DNA from: Acanthochromis polyacanthus
Taxonomy: Eukaryota > Chordata > Actinopteri > Pomacentridae
DNA: 64,000 nt
Assembly: GCF_021347895.1 (NCBI RefSeq)
Contig: NC_067132.1
Span: 29,889,757-29,953,756 of the forward strand
Direction: 5' to 3'
This document shows positions 34,736 to 44,900 of this stretch, one piece after another. Numbering within the stretch: the stretch's first letter is position 1; each line of letters starts with the position of its first letter. The notes below the pieces were generated by a model. It saw only the letters and a list, made by a program, of their open reading frames with translations, was not told where the DNA came from and did not search any database. The translations under genes and the position numbers were made by a program.

Positions 34736-37057
34736 ATGAATGTGGGGCGTGTAATGCAGCTCTTCTTTCGCCCGGGTAAAGCTGGGGAAGAGGAAGACAG
34801 CGAGCCAGAGTCTGACTTGGAGAGTGAGGACTTTGACGATGACGTGGTGGATCCGTCCTATGTTTTGGACGAGGAAGGAGAGGAAGAACAGGAAGAAGAT
34901 GAGGATCTGACAGCAACGCTGCATGCTTTTCAGGGTCCAGCGCCGAAGAAGCGGAGGAAGCTAGTCGGATCCAATTCAGCGAAAAGGAAGCTAGTCGGAT
35001 CCAATTCAGTGAAAAGGAAGCTAGTCGGATCCAATTCAGCGAAGAGGAAGCTAGTCGGATCCAATTCAGCGAAGAGGAAGCTAGTCGGATCCAATTCAGC
35101 GAAGAGGAAGCTAGTCGGATCCAATTCAGCGAAGAGGAAGCTAGTCGGATCCAGTCCAGCGAAGAGGAAGCTAGTCGGATCCAGTCCAGCGAAAAGGAAG
35201 CTAGTCGGATCCAGTCCAGCGAAAAGGAAGCTAGTCGGATCCAGTCCAGCGAAAAGGAAGCTAGTCGGATCCAGTCCAGCGAAAAGGAAGCTAGTCGGAT
35301 CCAGTCCAGCGAAAAGGAAGCTAATTGGATCCAGTCCAGCGAAGAGGAAGCTTGGCACACCCACCCGGACCTCCCCCACCCCATCTACGCCCACCCGGAC
35401 CTCCCCCACCCCATCTACGCCCACCCGGACCTCCCCCACCCCATCTACGCCTACCCCTACCCCATCTACGCCCACCCAGTCCAGATCTCGGCTGGCTCAG
35501 ACATCAGAGTCGGAGTCGCAGTCTGATCCTTGGAAGACGGAGAAGGATCCTGACTCTGTTCCAGATATAAGCCGGTTCCAGCCACGGAGACAACCCGGAA
35601 TCCAGTTGGAGACACTTTCCACCCACAGTCCGAAAGAACTTTTTCAGTTGTTTTTTGCTACCGACACAGTCTTGAAAATGTGCAAATACACCAACAAGCA
35701 CGCTGCAAGGAACAAGGAGTTGGGGAAGAAGTACAAATGGGTTGACGTAGAAATGGATGATCTGTACAAGTTCTTCGGTCTCCTATTCTACATGTCACTG
35801 GTGTCACTGTGCAGGATCCAGGACTATTGGAGACAGAATCACATCTTTTATGTGCCGTTTCCTGCCAAAGTGATGCCCAGGGACAGGTTCCAGACCATCC
35901 TTTGGAACATCTACCTCAGTGATCTTGAAGAGGATGAACAGAATGACAAGAAGGGAACACCAGGCCACGACAAACTGGCCAGAGTCAGGCCTCTGTATGA
36001 AGCCATCCGCTGTGCCTGCCAGGCGTACTACCACCCAAAGAGGGAGCTGGCCGTGGATGAGAGGATGGTGGCCGCCAAGGCCAAAACTGGCATGAAACAG
36101 TACATGAAGGTCAAGCCGAATAAATGGGGCATCAAACTTTTTGTACTGGCTGAGTCAAGCAGTGGCTACACCATCCAGTTCGACATCCACACCGGCAAGA
36201 CTGGAGCTATACGTCACCATGGGCTGGCCTATGATGTGGTCATGAACCTGATTCAGAAGTCCTCTCTAGGCACCGGGTACCATATTTACATGGACAATTT
36301 CTACACTAGTCCCAGACTGTTCAAGGACCTGACCAGCATGAAGTTTGGAGCGTGCGGCACCTACAGGGAGGGCAGGAAGGGATTCCCCAGAGTGAGGGAA
36401 AACGATTTCACCAGAGACAGTGAGAGAGGTTCTGTGAGGTGGATCAGGCAGGGCCAACTGCTTTTTGTGAAGTGGCTGGACACACAGGAGGTGTCCATGT
36501 GCTCCACCATCCATCCTGCATTTTCAGGTGACATGGTGGAGAGAAGGATGAAGGATAAAGATGGATCCTGGACTACCAGAAGGATCCCCTGTCCCACACC
36601 GGTCCTGGCCTACAACAAGAACATGGGCAGGGTGGAGCAGTCGGACAAGCTCATCCAGTACTACTCCACCCTCAGAAAAACCGCTTGCTGGTACAAGACC
36701 CTGTTGCTGCACTTTCTGGACATTGCAGCAACGAACGCCTACGTCTTGCACTGTGAGCTGAGCAGCGTGAAGTCGAGGCAGCCCATGACACACAAAGAGT
36801 TCATGACGGTGCTGGTGTGTCAGCTCTGTGACGTGGACATGGAAGGCAATCCCCGGAGCAGGAAAAGTGATCACATTCCCGTAGCCATCAGTGAAGTCCA
36901 GGAGTCAGCACAGAGAGCCCCCAGAGGCCGCCTGAGGTGCAAACGCTGCCTCCTGGAGGACGACGTAAGGAGAGACACATCCTGGAAGTGTCAGGCCTGT
37001 GAGGTGCCTCTCTGTCTTTTGACGAACAGAAACTGTTTCTTTCAGTGGCATAAATAA
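34736..37057 (+). CDS. piggyBac-type (PGBD) transposase, 773 aa from this start
   Basis: Single long exon preceded by a strong acceptor (ttttgttttgtgacag, ends 34719), so one or more 5' exons are likely; the first in-exon ATG is 34736. Domains: acidic N terminus (about 15-75), 13 tandem KRKLVGS(N/S)(S/P) repeats (about 80-205), Thr/Pro-rich linker, then the piggyBac DDE domain. Catalytic positions: first Asp in AVDERM, second Asp in IYMDNFYTS, third in GRVEQSD, where piggyBac usually has GGVD, so the third acidic residue is Glu with the next Asp retained. The C terminus is Cys/His-rich (RCKRC ... WKCQAC ... NCFFQWH), the usual piggyBac zinc finger that binds terminal DNA. No TTAA-flanked terminal repeats were found near it, so it may be an immobilised or co-opted copy. 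Polyadenylation signal at 37219-37224. Confidence 0.88.
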   Translation: MNVGRVMQLFFRPGKAGEEEDSEPESDLESEDFDDDVVDPSYVLDEEGEEEQEEDEDLTATLHAFQGPAPKKRRKLVGSNSAKRKLVGSNSVKRKLVGSNSAKRKLVGSNSAKRKLVGSNSAKRKLVGSNSAKRKLVGSSPAKRKLVGSSPAKRKLVGSSPAKRKLVGSSPAKRKLVGSSPAKRKLVGSSPAKRKLIGSSPAKRKLGTPTRTSPTPSTPTRTSPTPSTPTRTSPTPSTPTPTPSTPTQSRSRLAQTSESESQSDPWKTEKDPDSVPDISRFQPRRQPGIQLETLSTHSPKELFQLFFATDTVLKMCKYTNKHAARNKELGKKYKWVDVEMDDLYKFFGLLFYMSLVSLCRIQDYWRQNHIFYVPFPAKVMPRDRFQTILWNIYLSDLEEDEQNDKKGTPGHDKLARVRPLYEAIRCACQAYYHPKRELAVDERMVAAKAKTGMKQYMKVKPNKWGIKLFVLAESSSGYTIQFDIHTGKTGAIRHHGLAYDVVMNLIQKSSLGTGYHIYMDNFYTSPRLFKDLTSMKFGACGTYREGRKGFPRVRENDFTRDSERGSVRWIRQGQLLFVKWLDTQEVSMCSTIHPAFSGDMVERRMKDKDGSWTTRRIPCPTPVLAYNKNMGRVEQSDKLIQYYSTLRKTACWYKTLLLHFLDIAATNAYVLHCELSSVKSRQPMTHKEFMTVLVCQLCDVDMEGNPRSRKSDHIPVAISEVQESAQRAPRGRLRCKRCLLEDDVRRDTSWKCQACEVPLCLLTNRNCFFQWHK
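34950..35345 (+). repeat. 30-bp coding minisatellite in the piggyBac-type ORF
   Basis: Thirteen head-to-tail copies of a 30-bp unit with core aggaagctagtcggatcca, encoding KRKLVGSNSA or KRKLVGSSPA. The basic KRK cores look like repeated nuclear-localisation or DNA-contact signals. A second coding repeat (acccggacctcccccacccc) follows at about 35,370-35,470. Confidence 0.95.
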
Positions 37058-37069
37058 TTCCTGTGAAAT

Positions 37070-38220
37070 GTTTTTGTGGCACCTGATGGTTTTGTACATA
37101 GTTGCATGTGTGTGGTTTCTGCAGTAAAAAAATCAAACTTTTCCTACTCAGATTCTGTGGTGTTTTTTTTTTTTTTTGCAATGTTAGGTCCAGTGTGTTC
37201 ATACATCATATCAAAATGAATAAATAATTGTAAAATCACACGTTAGGTTGTGCTGAAACATAGACACCAAGCAAGGCAAGCTGAAGTATAAAGGTACAAT
37301 CAAAAGTGGTCAAAAACGGCCAATTGACCCCTAGAGCCTAAATGTGTCCGAACTCACTCAAAATTTGTAAAATAAATAAAAAGTCCAAAATGAGTCTTTC
37401 AGAAACAGTAAAAAAAAAAAAGATTTAAAATAATTAAAAATGCTCCAAAATGACTTCAAACTTGTTCAGATAGTTAAATAGACCCTCCAGAAAAACGCCG
37501 ACAAAAATCCTTGATAATGCGAATAAATATGCGGGTTTTTTATGCCATTTTATGCGGGGAAATTGCGGAAAGTTGCAAAGTATGCGAATAGTTGTGAAAT
37601 ATGCAAAAATATGCACGATTCACCTGCCATCTGGCCGCAGAGGGATATTTCCTCTAATCAGACACTGGGACTGCTGCGGGGTTACTGGACTGACAGCCTG
37701 TGCTTTGGGAAGGGGAGAAGCTCACAGCAGCACCTGCTGCTTGTTAAGGACAGTAACTGCAGAATGATCCCAGTTTTCCTGTCAGTCTCCAAAACGGCAG
37801 AAAAAGTCACTAGATTTGTGGCGAGTTCCTTTTGACAAAAAAAGTTGCTAGGACGCTTTGGAAAGTCGCTAGAAATCGGAAAAAAGTTCAAATTTAAAAA
37901 TAAATGTCCCAAATTACTTAAGACTTGTTCAGATAGTTAAGCTGTCCAACATGACTCAAACACTGCCCAGGATTAGATAAAAATGTTTTTAAGATGACAT
38001 CAAAGTGTCCAAAATAAAATTTTTAAAAAGTTAATATTCAAATTGAGTTAAAATTTGTGCAAACTTACATTTTTATTATTATTATTTTAATGTTCAGAAT
38101 GACTTTAAATTTGTCCAAAAAGAGTAAGCAATTGTTCATTTTTTTCTGATACTGTCCAGAATTTGTAAAAATAAAAAATAAAAAAATCGAAAATTCTTCA
38201 ATCTGAGTCAAAATTTCCTT
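37070..38220. other. Intergenic region with degenerate repeats
   Basis: From 37,280 on there are tgtccaaaatgac words. Between about 37,480 and 37,900 lies a different block (aaaacgccgacaaaaatcct ... ttttatgcggggaaattgcg ... aaaagttgctaggacg) that looks like a decayed DNA transposon of the kind common in fish. No supported gene. Confidence 0.5.
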
Positions 38221-38229
38221 AAATGCTTC

Positions 38230-38514
38230 AAAATGCCGGAGTGATCCAGAACCCACAGCCAAAAGACGGAAACAAAAGCCTGAACGGACACAGAGTGATG
38301 TCTTCGGTCGGTGCCGGGTTGCCATGTCCGCCTCCAACCTGGCATCCCTGTACGGTTTGTGTGGCTGTGGCCAGGTTGCCATGTTGGCCTCGGACCTGGC
38401 ATCCTTTTCTGCCTCCCGGAACACATAAACGCCCCCGCCCCCTCCTGCTTCCTCTACGCTGCTGCAGTAAAGTTGGCTGCGCCTGCGCACTCTCGGTCCT
38501 CTTTTTCTTGGAAG
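38230..38514 (+). promoter_or_regulatory. eif5a2: eif5a2 promoter and noncoding first exon
   Basis: GC-rich region with gcgcctgcgcac (38,479, NRF1-like) followed by a pyrimidine stretch tcggtcctctttttcttgg resembling a TOP start. A short exon ends gaag at 38514 with a consensus donor gtaagt (38515). The matching acceptor is tctctgcag at 41931, 19 bases before the start codon at 41951. The transcription start is inferred. Confidence 0.65.
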
Positions 38515-39450
38515 GTAAGTGTGGCATGGCGCGTGTTTCTGCCTCGGGGGATAAACGGAGGACTTTATCGGTTTTTAAGTGCGTGGATTGCGACTTGAGA
38601 GGTACTAAAGTAGCCGTGTGTCGGTTTGACGGGCGGGAGAAGTAGTTGTGTGGTTTCCCGGTGGATGTGCTCGGCGGCCGGGCAGGGTGTGGGGGTCCAT
38701 GTTCGGAGTATCAGGCTCAATCAAAGGGACATGCGGCCTTCGGCGGCGCGGTCGGTGGAAGTCGCTTGTCATCCTCCGTGCTAGCATCGGTGCCCGGTAA
38801 AAATCGGCCCCGCACTCGTCGCCCGACCACTTTGTGTTGACGATCGGGGCGAAATAACGGCCCGTTCACCGCCCGCTGTCGACCGAGCGTCAATCTTTGT
38901 AGCTGGACGGAGCTGAATGGACGGCTAGCACGGTTAGCCGCAAGCATCGCATTAGCAGTCGCATAGCGGTATTTGTGGAGCGGCGGCAGCCCCGGTTGGC
39001 CTGTCAGAGACCTCCCGGTACCGTTAGACGATCTAAATATAGCCGACGTGTCGTTTTAAACCGAAACATCCGCACTAACTTCGGCTAATTTTAACGAGTG
39101 TCGCGTTATCGCCAAGTCCAACCGTAAACTGCCGCTCCGGTGAGCGCGAGGCCGGCTAACATGTTGAAGCTAATGTGTAGAAAATTAGCCCGTTAATCCG
39201 CACAGGGAGCCCGTTTTGTCTGGTAATTTAACGGTTATGTGACGTTAGCTCGGTTTGAAGCGGTGTTTTGCTATCAAACGCGGCGGTTAGGATAAAAACA
39301 GACGGGGGGATGTGGAGTGTCGCAGCCGCCCAGCCTCGTGTTGGAGCGGCCGGTCGGTCCGAGCCTCCACGTTTCTATTTATTATTCACACCGGAGGAGC
39401 CCGGAGGTCTGCCAAAAACCCACCGATCTGCCTGTCACTGCTCTGTACTG
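38230..39450. other. CpG island over the eif5a2 promoter and start of intron 1
   Basis: CpG dinucleotides are far denser here than in the surrounding AT-rich DNA (for example ttcggcggcgcggtcggtgg and gcggcggcagccccggttgg). The part 38,894-39,745 is duplicated at 22,354-22,748 plus 34,058-34,430. Confidence 0.75.
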
Positions 39451-40120
39451 TACCTATCTGATCATATGTGGGTCAGACAGCCATAAACAAATCATCTGTG
39501 GCACTTTTTTACTGCTTTCTGAGCCAATCTACAACCAATTCAGGTGTTTTTAACTGTTAAAGTAGCTTCTAAATTCAAAATAATGCAGCCAGAAAGTGAC
39601 TGTGCCGCTTGTTACAGTTCTATATTGTATTTAGCTGATTATATGTGGGTTCAGCAGATTATATATATATATGTCACTTTACCTACTCAGTGACCCAAAT
39701 TTCAACCAATCTAGATGTCTTTACCTGTTGAAATAGCTTCTAAATTCAAAATAATGCACTTTAAATCAGCCAAAATGTGGCTGTGCTTGTTAAGGCTCTG
39801 ACGCCCATTTTATTGTAGGTAGATATTTTATATGTGGGTCAAACAACCATAAACAATCTGTGTCACGTTGCCTGCTCTGTGCCCTAAACTGTAACCAATC
39901 TAGATGTTTTTAGCTGTTAAAATCGCTTTTAAATTCAAAATAATGCACTTTAAATAAGCTAAAATGTGACTTTGCTGCTTGTTGCAGGTCTGTAGTATAC
40001 ACAGATGATTATATGAGGGTTACACAGATTGTCTGTCACTTTACCTGCTTTCTGACCTAAATTACAACTCATCCAGGTGTTTTTCCCTGTTAAAATAGCC
40101 TTAAAACACAATTAATGCAC
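39430..40120 (+). repeat. ~180-bp tandem repeat in eif5a2 intron 1, about 4 copies
   Basis: A unit containing tgacc(c/t)aaat, aaccaatc(c/t)ag(a/g)tgt(t/c)tttacctgtt and aaaatagcttctaaattcaa recurs at about 39,530, 39,710, 39,890 and 40,065 with moderate divergence. The split copy at 34.1-34.4 kb carries two such units. Confidence 0.75.
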
Positions 40121-41146
40121 TGTAAAACTTCAAATTGGCTTTCTTGTGTCCATCGCTGACATGAGCTGTCACCTTTTACTCGTCTTTACGTTGGCATCCC
40201 TCACTAATCCTCGTTAAATCTCAGAACTTGTTTCACCGGCCTCACGTCTGTCGCTTAAGTAATTGTGTAAATACGATATGCAAAGATTTCTTGGCTCTAC
40301 GTAGGTTTGATTTCCTCCTGATGATAATTTTTAAGCAAGAAATGACTAATTTGTTCCTCTAACCACAATCTGCTTTATTTGGTATTAAAGTGAATATCTT
40401 TCGCGGTTTTGGTCGAACAAAATGGGAAATTTGAAGACATTTCTGTGGATTCTGGACAACTTTCTCATTCATCGGGGTTATATTTGAACGATTATAGCTC
40501 ACAGATTAACTGCAATAGAGATTATTGCTATAATTTATGCATAAAACTCATCAATTACTGTGTTTGTGTTGATTCTTAGTCATCCAGGTTGCAGTAGGTG
40601 AGATGAGAGGTAAAAAATCATAAAAAAGTAGAAGCTGGTAGGATTAATTACGGCCTAGTTTCCAAATATAGACCAAGTATGAGACACATACAGCTTCAAC
40701 ATATTTAACCTGTAATGTAAATGTCATGTCTGGTTATTAACTAGAAACTTTAGTCACAATTATTGACTTAACTGGAACTTAAAAGGTAAAATTTTATCAT
40801 ACGAATGGGTGTTTGACTCAATAAAAGCACTGGAGATGTTTTTATTCAAGAAAATTTAGGTTTTGGCAGATTATCTCTTCGGGACACGACGTCTGACTGA
40901 ACTGAATTTGCACAATGACGAGTAAACTTTACTTTTTTTTATCCAAATATCCTGATATGAAAAGTAGCAGCACTCACTTTGGGACTTGGTAAAATGTGCA
41001 ATAAGCTAAATTCAGAGTCAGAACTGATAAAAACATTAAAACTGTGGACTTGGGAGGGATTTAGGTGTTATTGGTGGATTTTGCTGGAGGGTTTGACAAA
41101 CCTGCGACCCGCTGTTTTCATCGTAGATTATATGTTGAGGATTCAA

Positions 41147-41253
41147 CGGATTGGTTGTTTGGTTTCAAAACTGTTAAAAACTGTAGAGGCTTTAGATTTT
41201 TTTTTTAGTTAAACTACAGTTTTTAACAGTTCTGAAACCAAACAACCAATCCG
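41147..41253 (+). repeat. Near-perfect hairpin with 40-bp arms in eif5a2 intron 1
   Basis: Arm 41147-41186 (cggattggttgtttggtttc...) is the reverse complement of 41214-41253 with a single mismatch in 40. The loop is 27 bases and T-rich. In eif5a2 pre-mRNA (same strand) it would form a pre-miRNA-like hairpin. Confidence 0.9.
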
Positions 41254-41254
41254 A

Positions 41255-41795
41255 GTTTCAAGTCATTCTGGAACGTTTCTCTATCCCTTGGACAAATTTT
41301 TTGACAGTATGTAGCTGTAGTTGGAAAATTTTAATCAAATTCTATCATTTTGGACAGTTTTCATGTATTTTGGCCAGTATTAGGTCCTTTTGAACAGTGT
41401 GAAACCAGTTTTGGGCAGTTTCTAACTATTTTGAACTTATTTTAGAAAAATTCTAACTGTACAGTTTTGGCTCCTCTCCGACAAATTGTGAGTCCTGTTG
41501 GTCAATTAACTTTGGGCAAGTTCATGTCATTTCAAGCAGTTTTCTCGTCCTATGGGACAAGTCTTGTAACACATTTTGAACAATTCTCGAACCGTTTTAA
41601 CTATCCAGAGATATTTCAAGCACTTGTGTTCAACTTTCAAGTCGTTTTGCACAGTTTGGAACCAATTTTGAACCTGTTGATTTCTGGGGCCGTAGGTATG
41701 AACTGTGAGTTCTCTTGGACACATTTTCAGCTAATTTTGTCCAGGTTTCAAATCATTTTGGACAATTTTGGAGTCATTTAGGATTTAGCTGAGAA
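41255..41795 (-). repeat. Degenerate 'tccaaaatgact' repeat tract, reverse orientation
   Basis: Words such as ttttgaacagtttt, attttggacagttt and tttcaagtc(g/a)ttttg recur every 25-40 bases. They are the complement of the tract family at 20.5-21.8 kb. Confidence 0.6.
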
Positions 41796-41950
41796 GTATA
41801 GGTTGTTTTTCAGGAATTCTCGTGAAAACGGTGTAGTGTCTGGAATGAACAGGAGTAGAGCATGGTCTTCATTTTTGTGACTTTTCCTAAGACTTTGAGG
41901 CCGGTTTGTTGACGTCTGACTGTCTCTGCAGCGCCCCGACCCATCGCACC

Positions 41951-44900
41951 ATGGCAGATCCCGATCTTGACTTCCAGACTGGCGAGTCTGGCGCCTCCGC
42001 CACCTACCCCATGCAGTGCTCCGCCCTGCGCAAGAACGGCTACGTGGTGCTGAAGGGACGTCCCTGCAAAATCGTGGAGATGTCCACCTCCAAGACCGGC
42101 AAGCACGGACATGCCAAGGTAGACTCGTCCTCCGATACTCGGCTTCATAAGTTAGGAATCAGTGAAGTGTCTTTATGAGTGGACCCTACACTCTCCCATA
42201 AGTAGGTGACAATGACCCTGACTGGAATCAGTGGGATTTTATACCATTTTGGTTGAGAATAATCATTTATATTATTGTTTGTGTTACTTTAGTCCACACA
42301 AGAATGAGTTTGTTTGACGCATGTTTATTTTTCTCTTTATAATGGATTGAACATTTCAATGATTGAAAAAGAGACAGAACAGCAGTAGAAGATAAGATAA
42401 TCTTTTATTACTCCCCATGTCAGGGGAAATTTCCCATGTTACAGCATACAGTGAACAACAGTGGACAACAATATAGTTATAATCATAATATTTACCATAG
42501 AAGAATGTCAGTGTCCGTTTTGTTGACATTTTTCCACTCTTTTCTTCAAAGTTTGTGCACTTCATCACCTCCTGTATGCTGTCAGCAGTGATAAAGAGCG
42601 TAGAGTAGAAATATAAATATCACAATTTCTTCAAAAGTATTAAAGACAACTTAAATATTTGAATGGAATGGTAACAAAAGCAACACTCCTGATGTCCTCG
42701 TTTGCTGCCACCAAAATATCTTGTTTCCTTGTCTGAACAAAATCCAAAAATTCAGGAAAAAATTCCCCGAATTTCTGAAAATTTGCTAAACTTTCAGGAA
42801 GAAAATTCCAATAATTCCTTAAAAGTTTCCCTTAAAGTTTTGTTTAAAAAAATCCCCCAAATTTGGCAAATATTTTCAACAAATGAATAAAAATCTTTTT
42901 AAAGAAATCCTTAAAATATCTAGTATTATTATATATACCTCAGTAAAACTTCTATTTTCTTGAAGAACATTCGCAAAAAATCAACCAAAATCCAGCAAAT
43001 TTCGCTGGATTTTGATAGATTTTTTGTGAATGTTATTAAAGAAACATTTTCTTTTAAATTTCTTTTTTTCCCACCAAAAATTTCCCAAAAATATGAACAT
43101 GAGACACTTCACTGTGAAAATATCATTTTTTTTCCCACATTTTCAAGCTTTAAAACGGGTCAGTTTGAACTGCAGGGCGACACCAGGGTTAAATCTGAAT
43201 TATAAAAACTTACCCTAAAAGAAAAGAAGGTTTTTCAATGCTCAGACATATTCTGTAAAAATAAAAAGTGTCAGATATTTGACGGGTTTTTCCTGTGTGA
43301 GTTTTAAACGGGTCTTTCTGAGGGGAACAAACCCAACGTCCTCTGGCAGAGATGTGAAGCTCAGATCTCGGGTTTCACAGCTGCCTGGTCCAAGTTTTTC
43401 TGCAGTCTTATCTTTTTCTTCAAACACCATGTGTACTTTGGTCACCACAGTAAATGTGGGGGAAAAAACTGAGAGATAAAGGCCTTTTTGAAGCCGTCAG
43501 CGCTTATTTTGTGTATGAAAATGTGCAAAAATTGCAAAATACTGCACTTTCTCCTCTTAGAATCCCTCTCTACCTGGTATTTACGTACTCATTTAGCACA
43601 TTAAAATGGCTAAAGTTCCGTTTTAACAACAGATTTTGTACCCAAACGCCTCACTGGTGGTAGATTTGCTGCCTTTAATCGCATGTTGCCGTCGGTTTCA
43701 TGTCATTTTTCTTTCATTTCCCTGCAGGTCAACCTGGTCGGCATCGATATCTTCACCAACAAGAAGTATGAAGATATGTGCCCCTCCACCCACAACATGG
43801 ATGTTCCCTCCATCAAGAGGATAGACTATCAGGTACGCAAACATCTCTGGAACTTTGCAGTGAGAAGCGCTCGGCCGGTAACTCGGTTAGAAGCCAGATG
43901 TGACCGCCATCATGTGCTGCAGTTTGTTTCAAAAACTCAGCAACGGAAACGGTGACGACGTGTTTCTTTCCAGTTATTGCCTCAAATAGTGACTCACAGC
44001 AGCTGAAAATGTTCCCCAGACCTGGACTTGGTTTAGTTTTAACCGGCTCAGAGAGGCGAGGTAAAACGGAAAGCTCATCGGCTAGTGGACGCTTGTCACA
44101 ATTATCAATCGTTCTCCTGATTAGATTGGTTGTTTGGTCTGTAAAGGTTAGAAAATTGTGAAAAATAGCTGAAAATATCGTCCTCAAGTGTCTTTTTTTA
44201 AAGATGCTAATTTAGCAACTAAAGGTGCAGATTAAAGCGTTAAAAATCACCAAAAACACAAATGAGACAAAAAGGAAACGCAAAACAAAAGACAAAATCA
44301 GACAAAAGTTACAAAGCGACAAAACATGGAAAAAACTGAAACAAGACAAAAAAAAAGACAAAAGCGTGAAACAACACAGAACACTGAATAATGCAAAACA
44401 CACAATGACAAAAATGAGACAAAATGACAAGTCAGACAAAAAGAAAACAACAAAAACAAGACAAAACATTACAAAAATGAGGCAAAGCGACGAAATAAGA
44501 CAAAAAATGAAAAACCAAAAATACGACGAAACACAAGCGAGACGGCAAGGAAACACAAAACGACAAAAACACGAGACGAAGCGGCACAAAACAATGAATA
44601 AAGCATAACACAAAGTGACGAACGGCCGGATTGGACCCTCTGGAGGGCCGGTTTTGGACCGCGGGCCGCATGTTTGACACCCCTGGTTTGGAATAAACTT
44701 TTTGGTGTGAGCTCTTGTTGACGTTTGTTCTTCTGATAAATTTTCTCCTCCTGAGCTGCTGCAGCCTTCATATGCTAACCCGTTAGCTTAGCTGATTCTA
44801 AATCGTAAAATGTGGTTCCAGGAGCAGGATCAGACGTGTTTCTGGACTTTTAGATTCTCAGAGCTGCCTGCAGTTCTTCCTTAAATACCCGCCAACGTCA

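Noticed and set aside
38223..38645. 140-codon plus-strand frame across the eif5a2 promoter
   Set aside because: It crosses the strong donor at 38515 and the CpG island; GC-rich DNA lacks stops. No recognisable protein.
44212..44613. 133-codon Phe/Leu/Cys-rich minus-strand frame
   Set aside because: Translation of the degenerate gacaaaa tract inside a hAT-type MITE; no membrane-protein family recognised.
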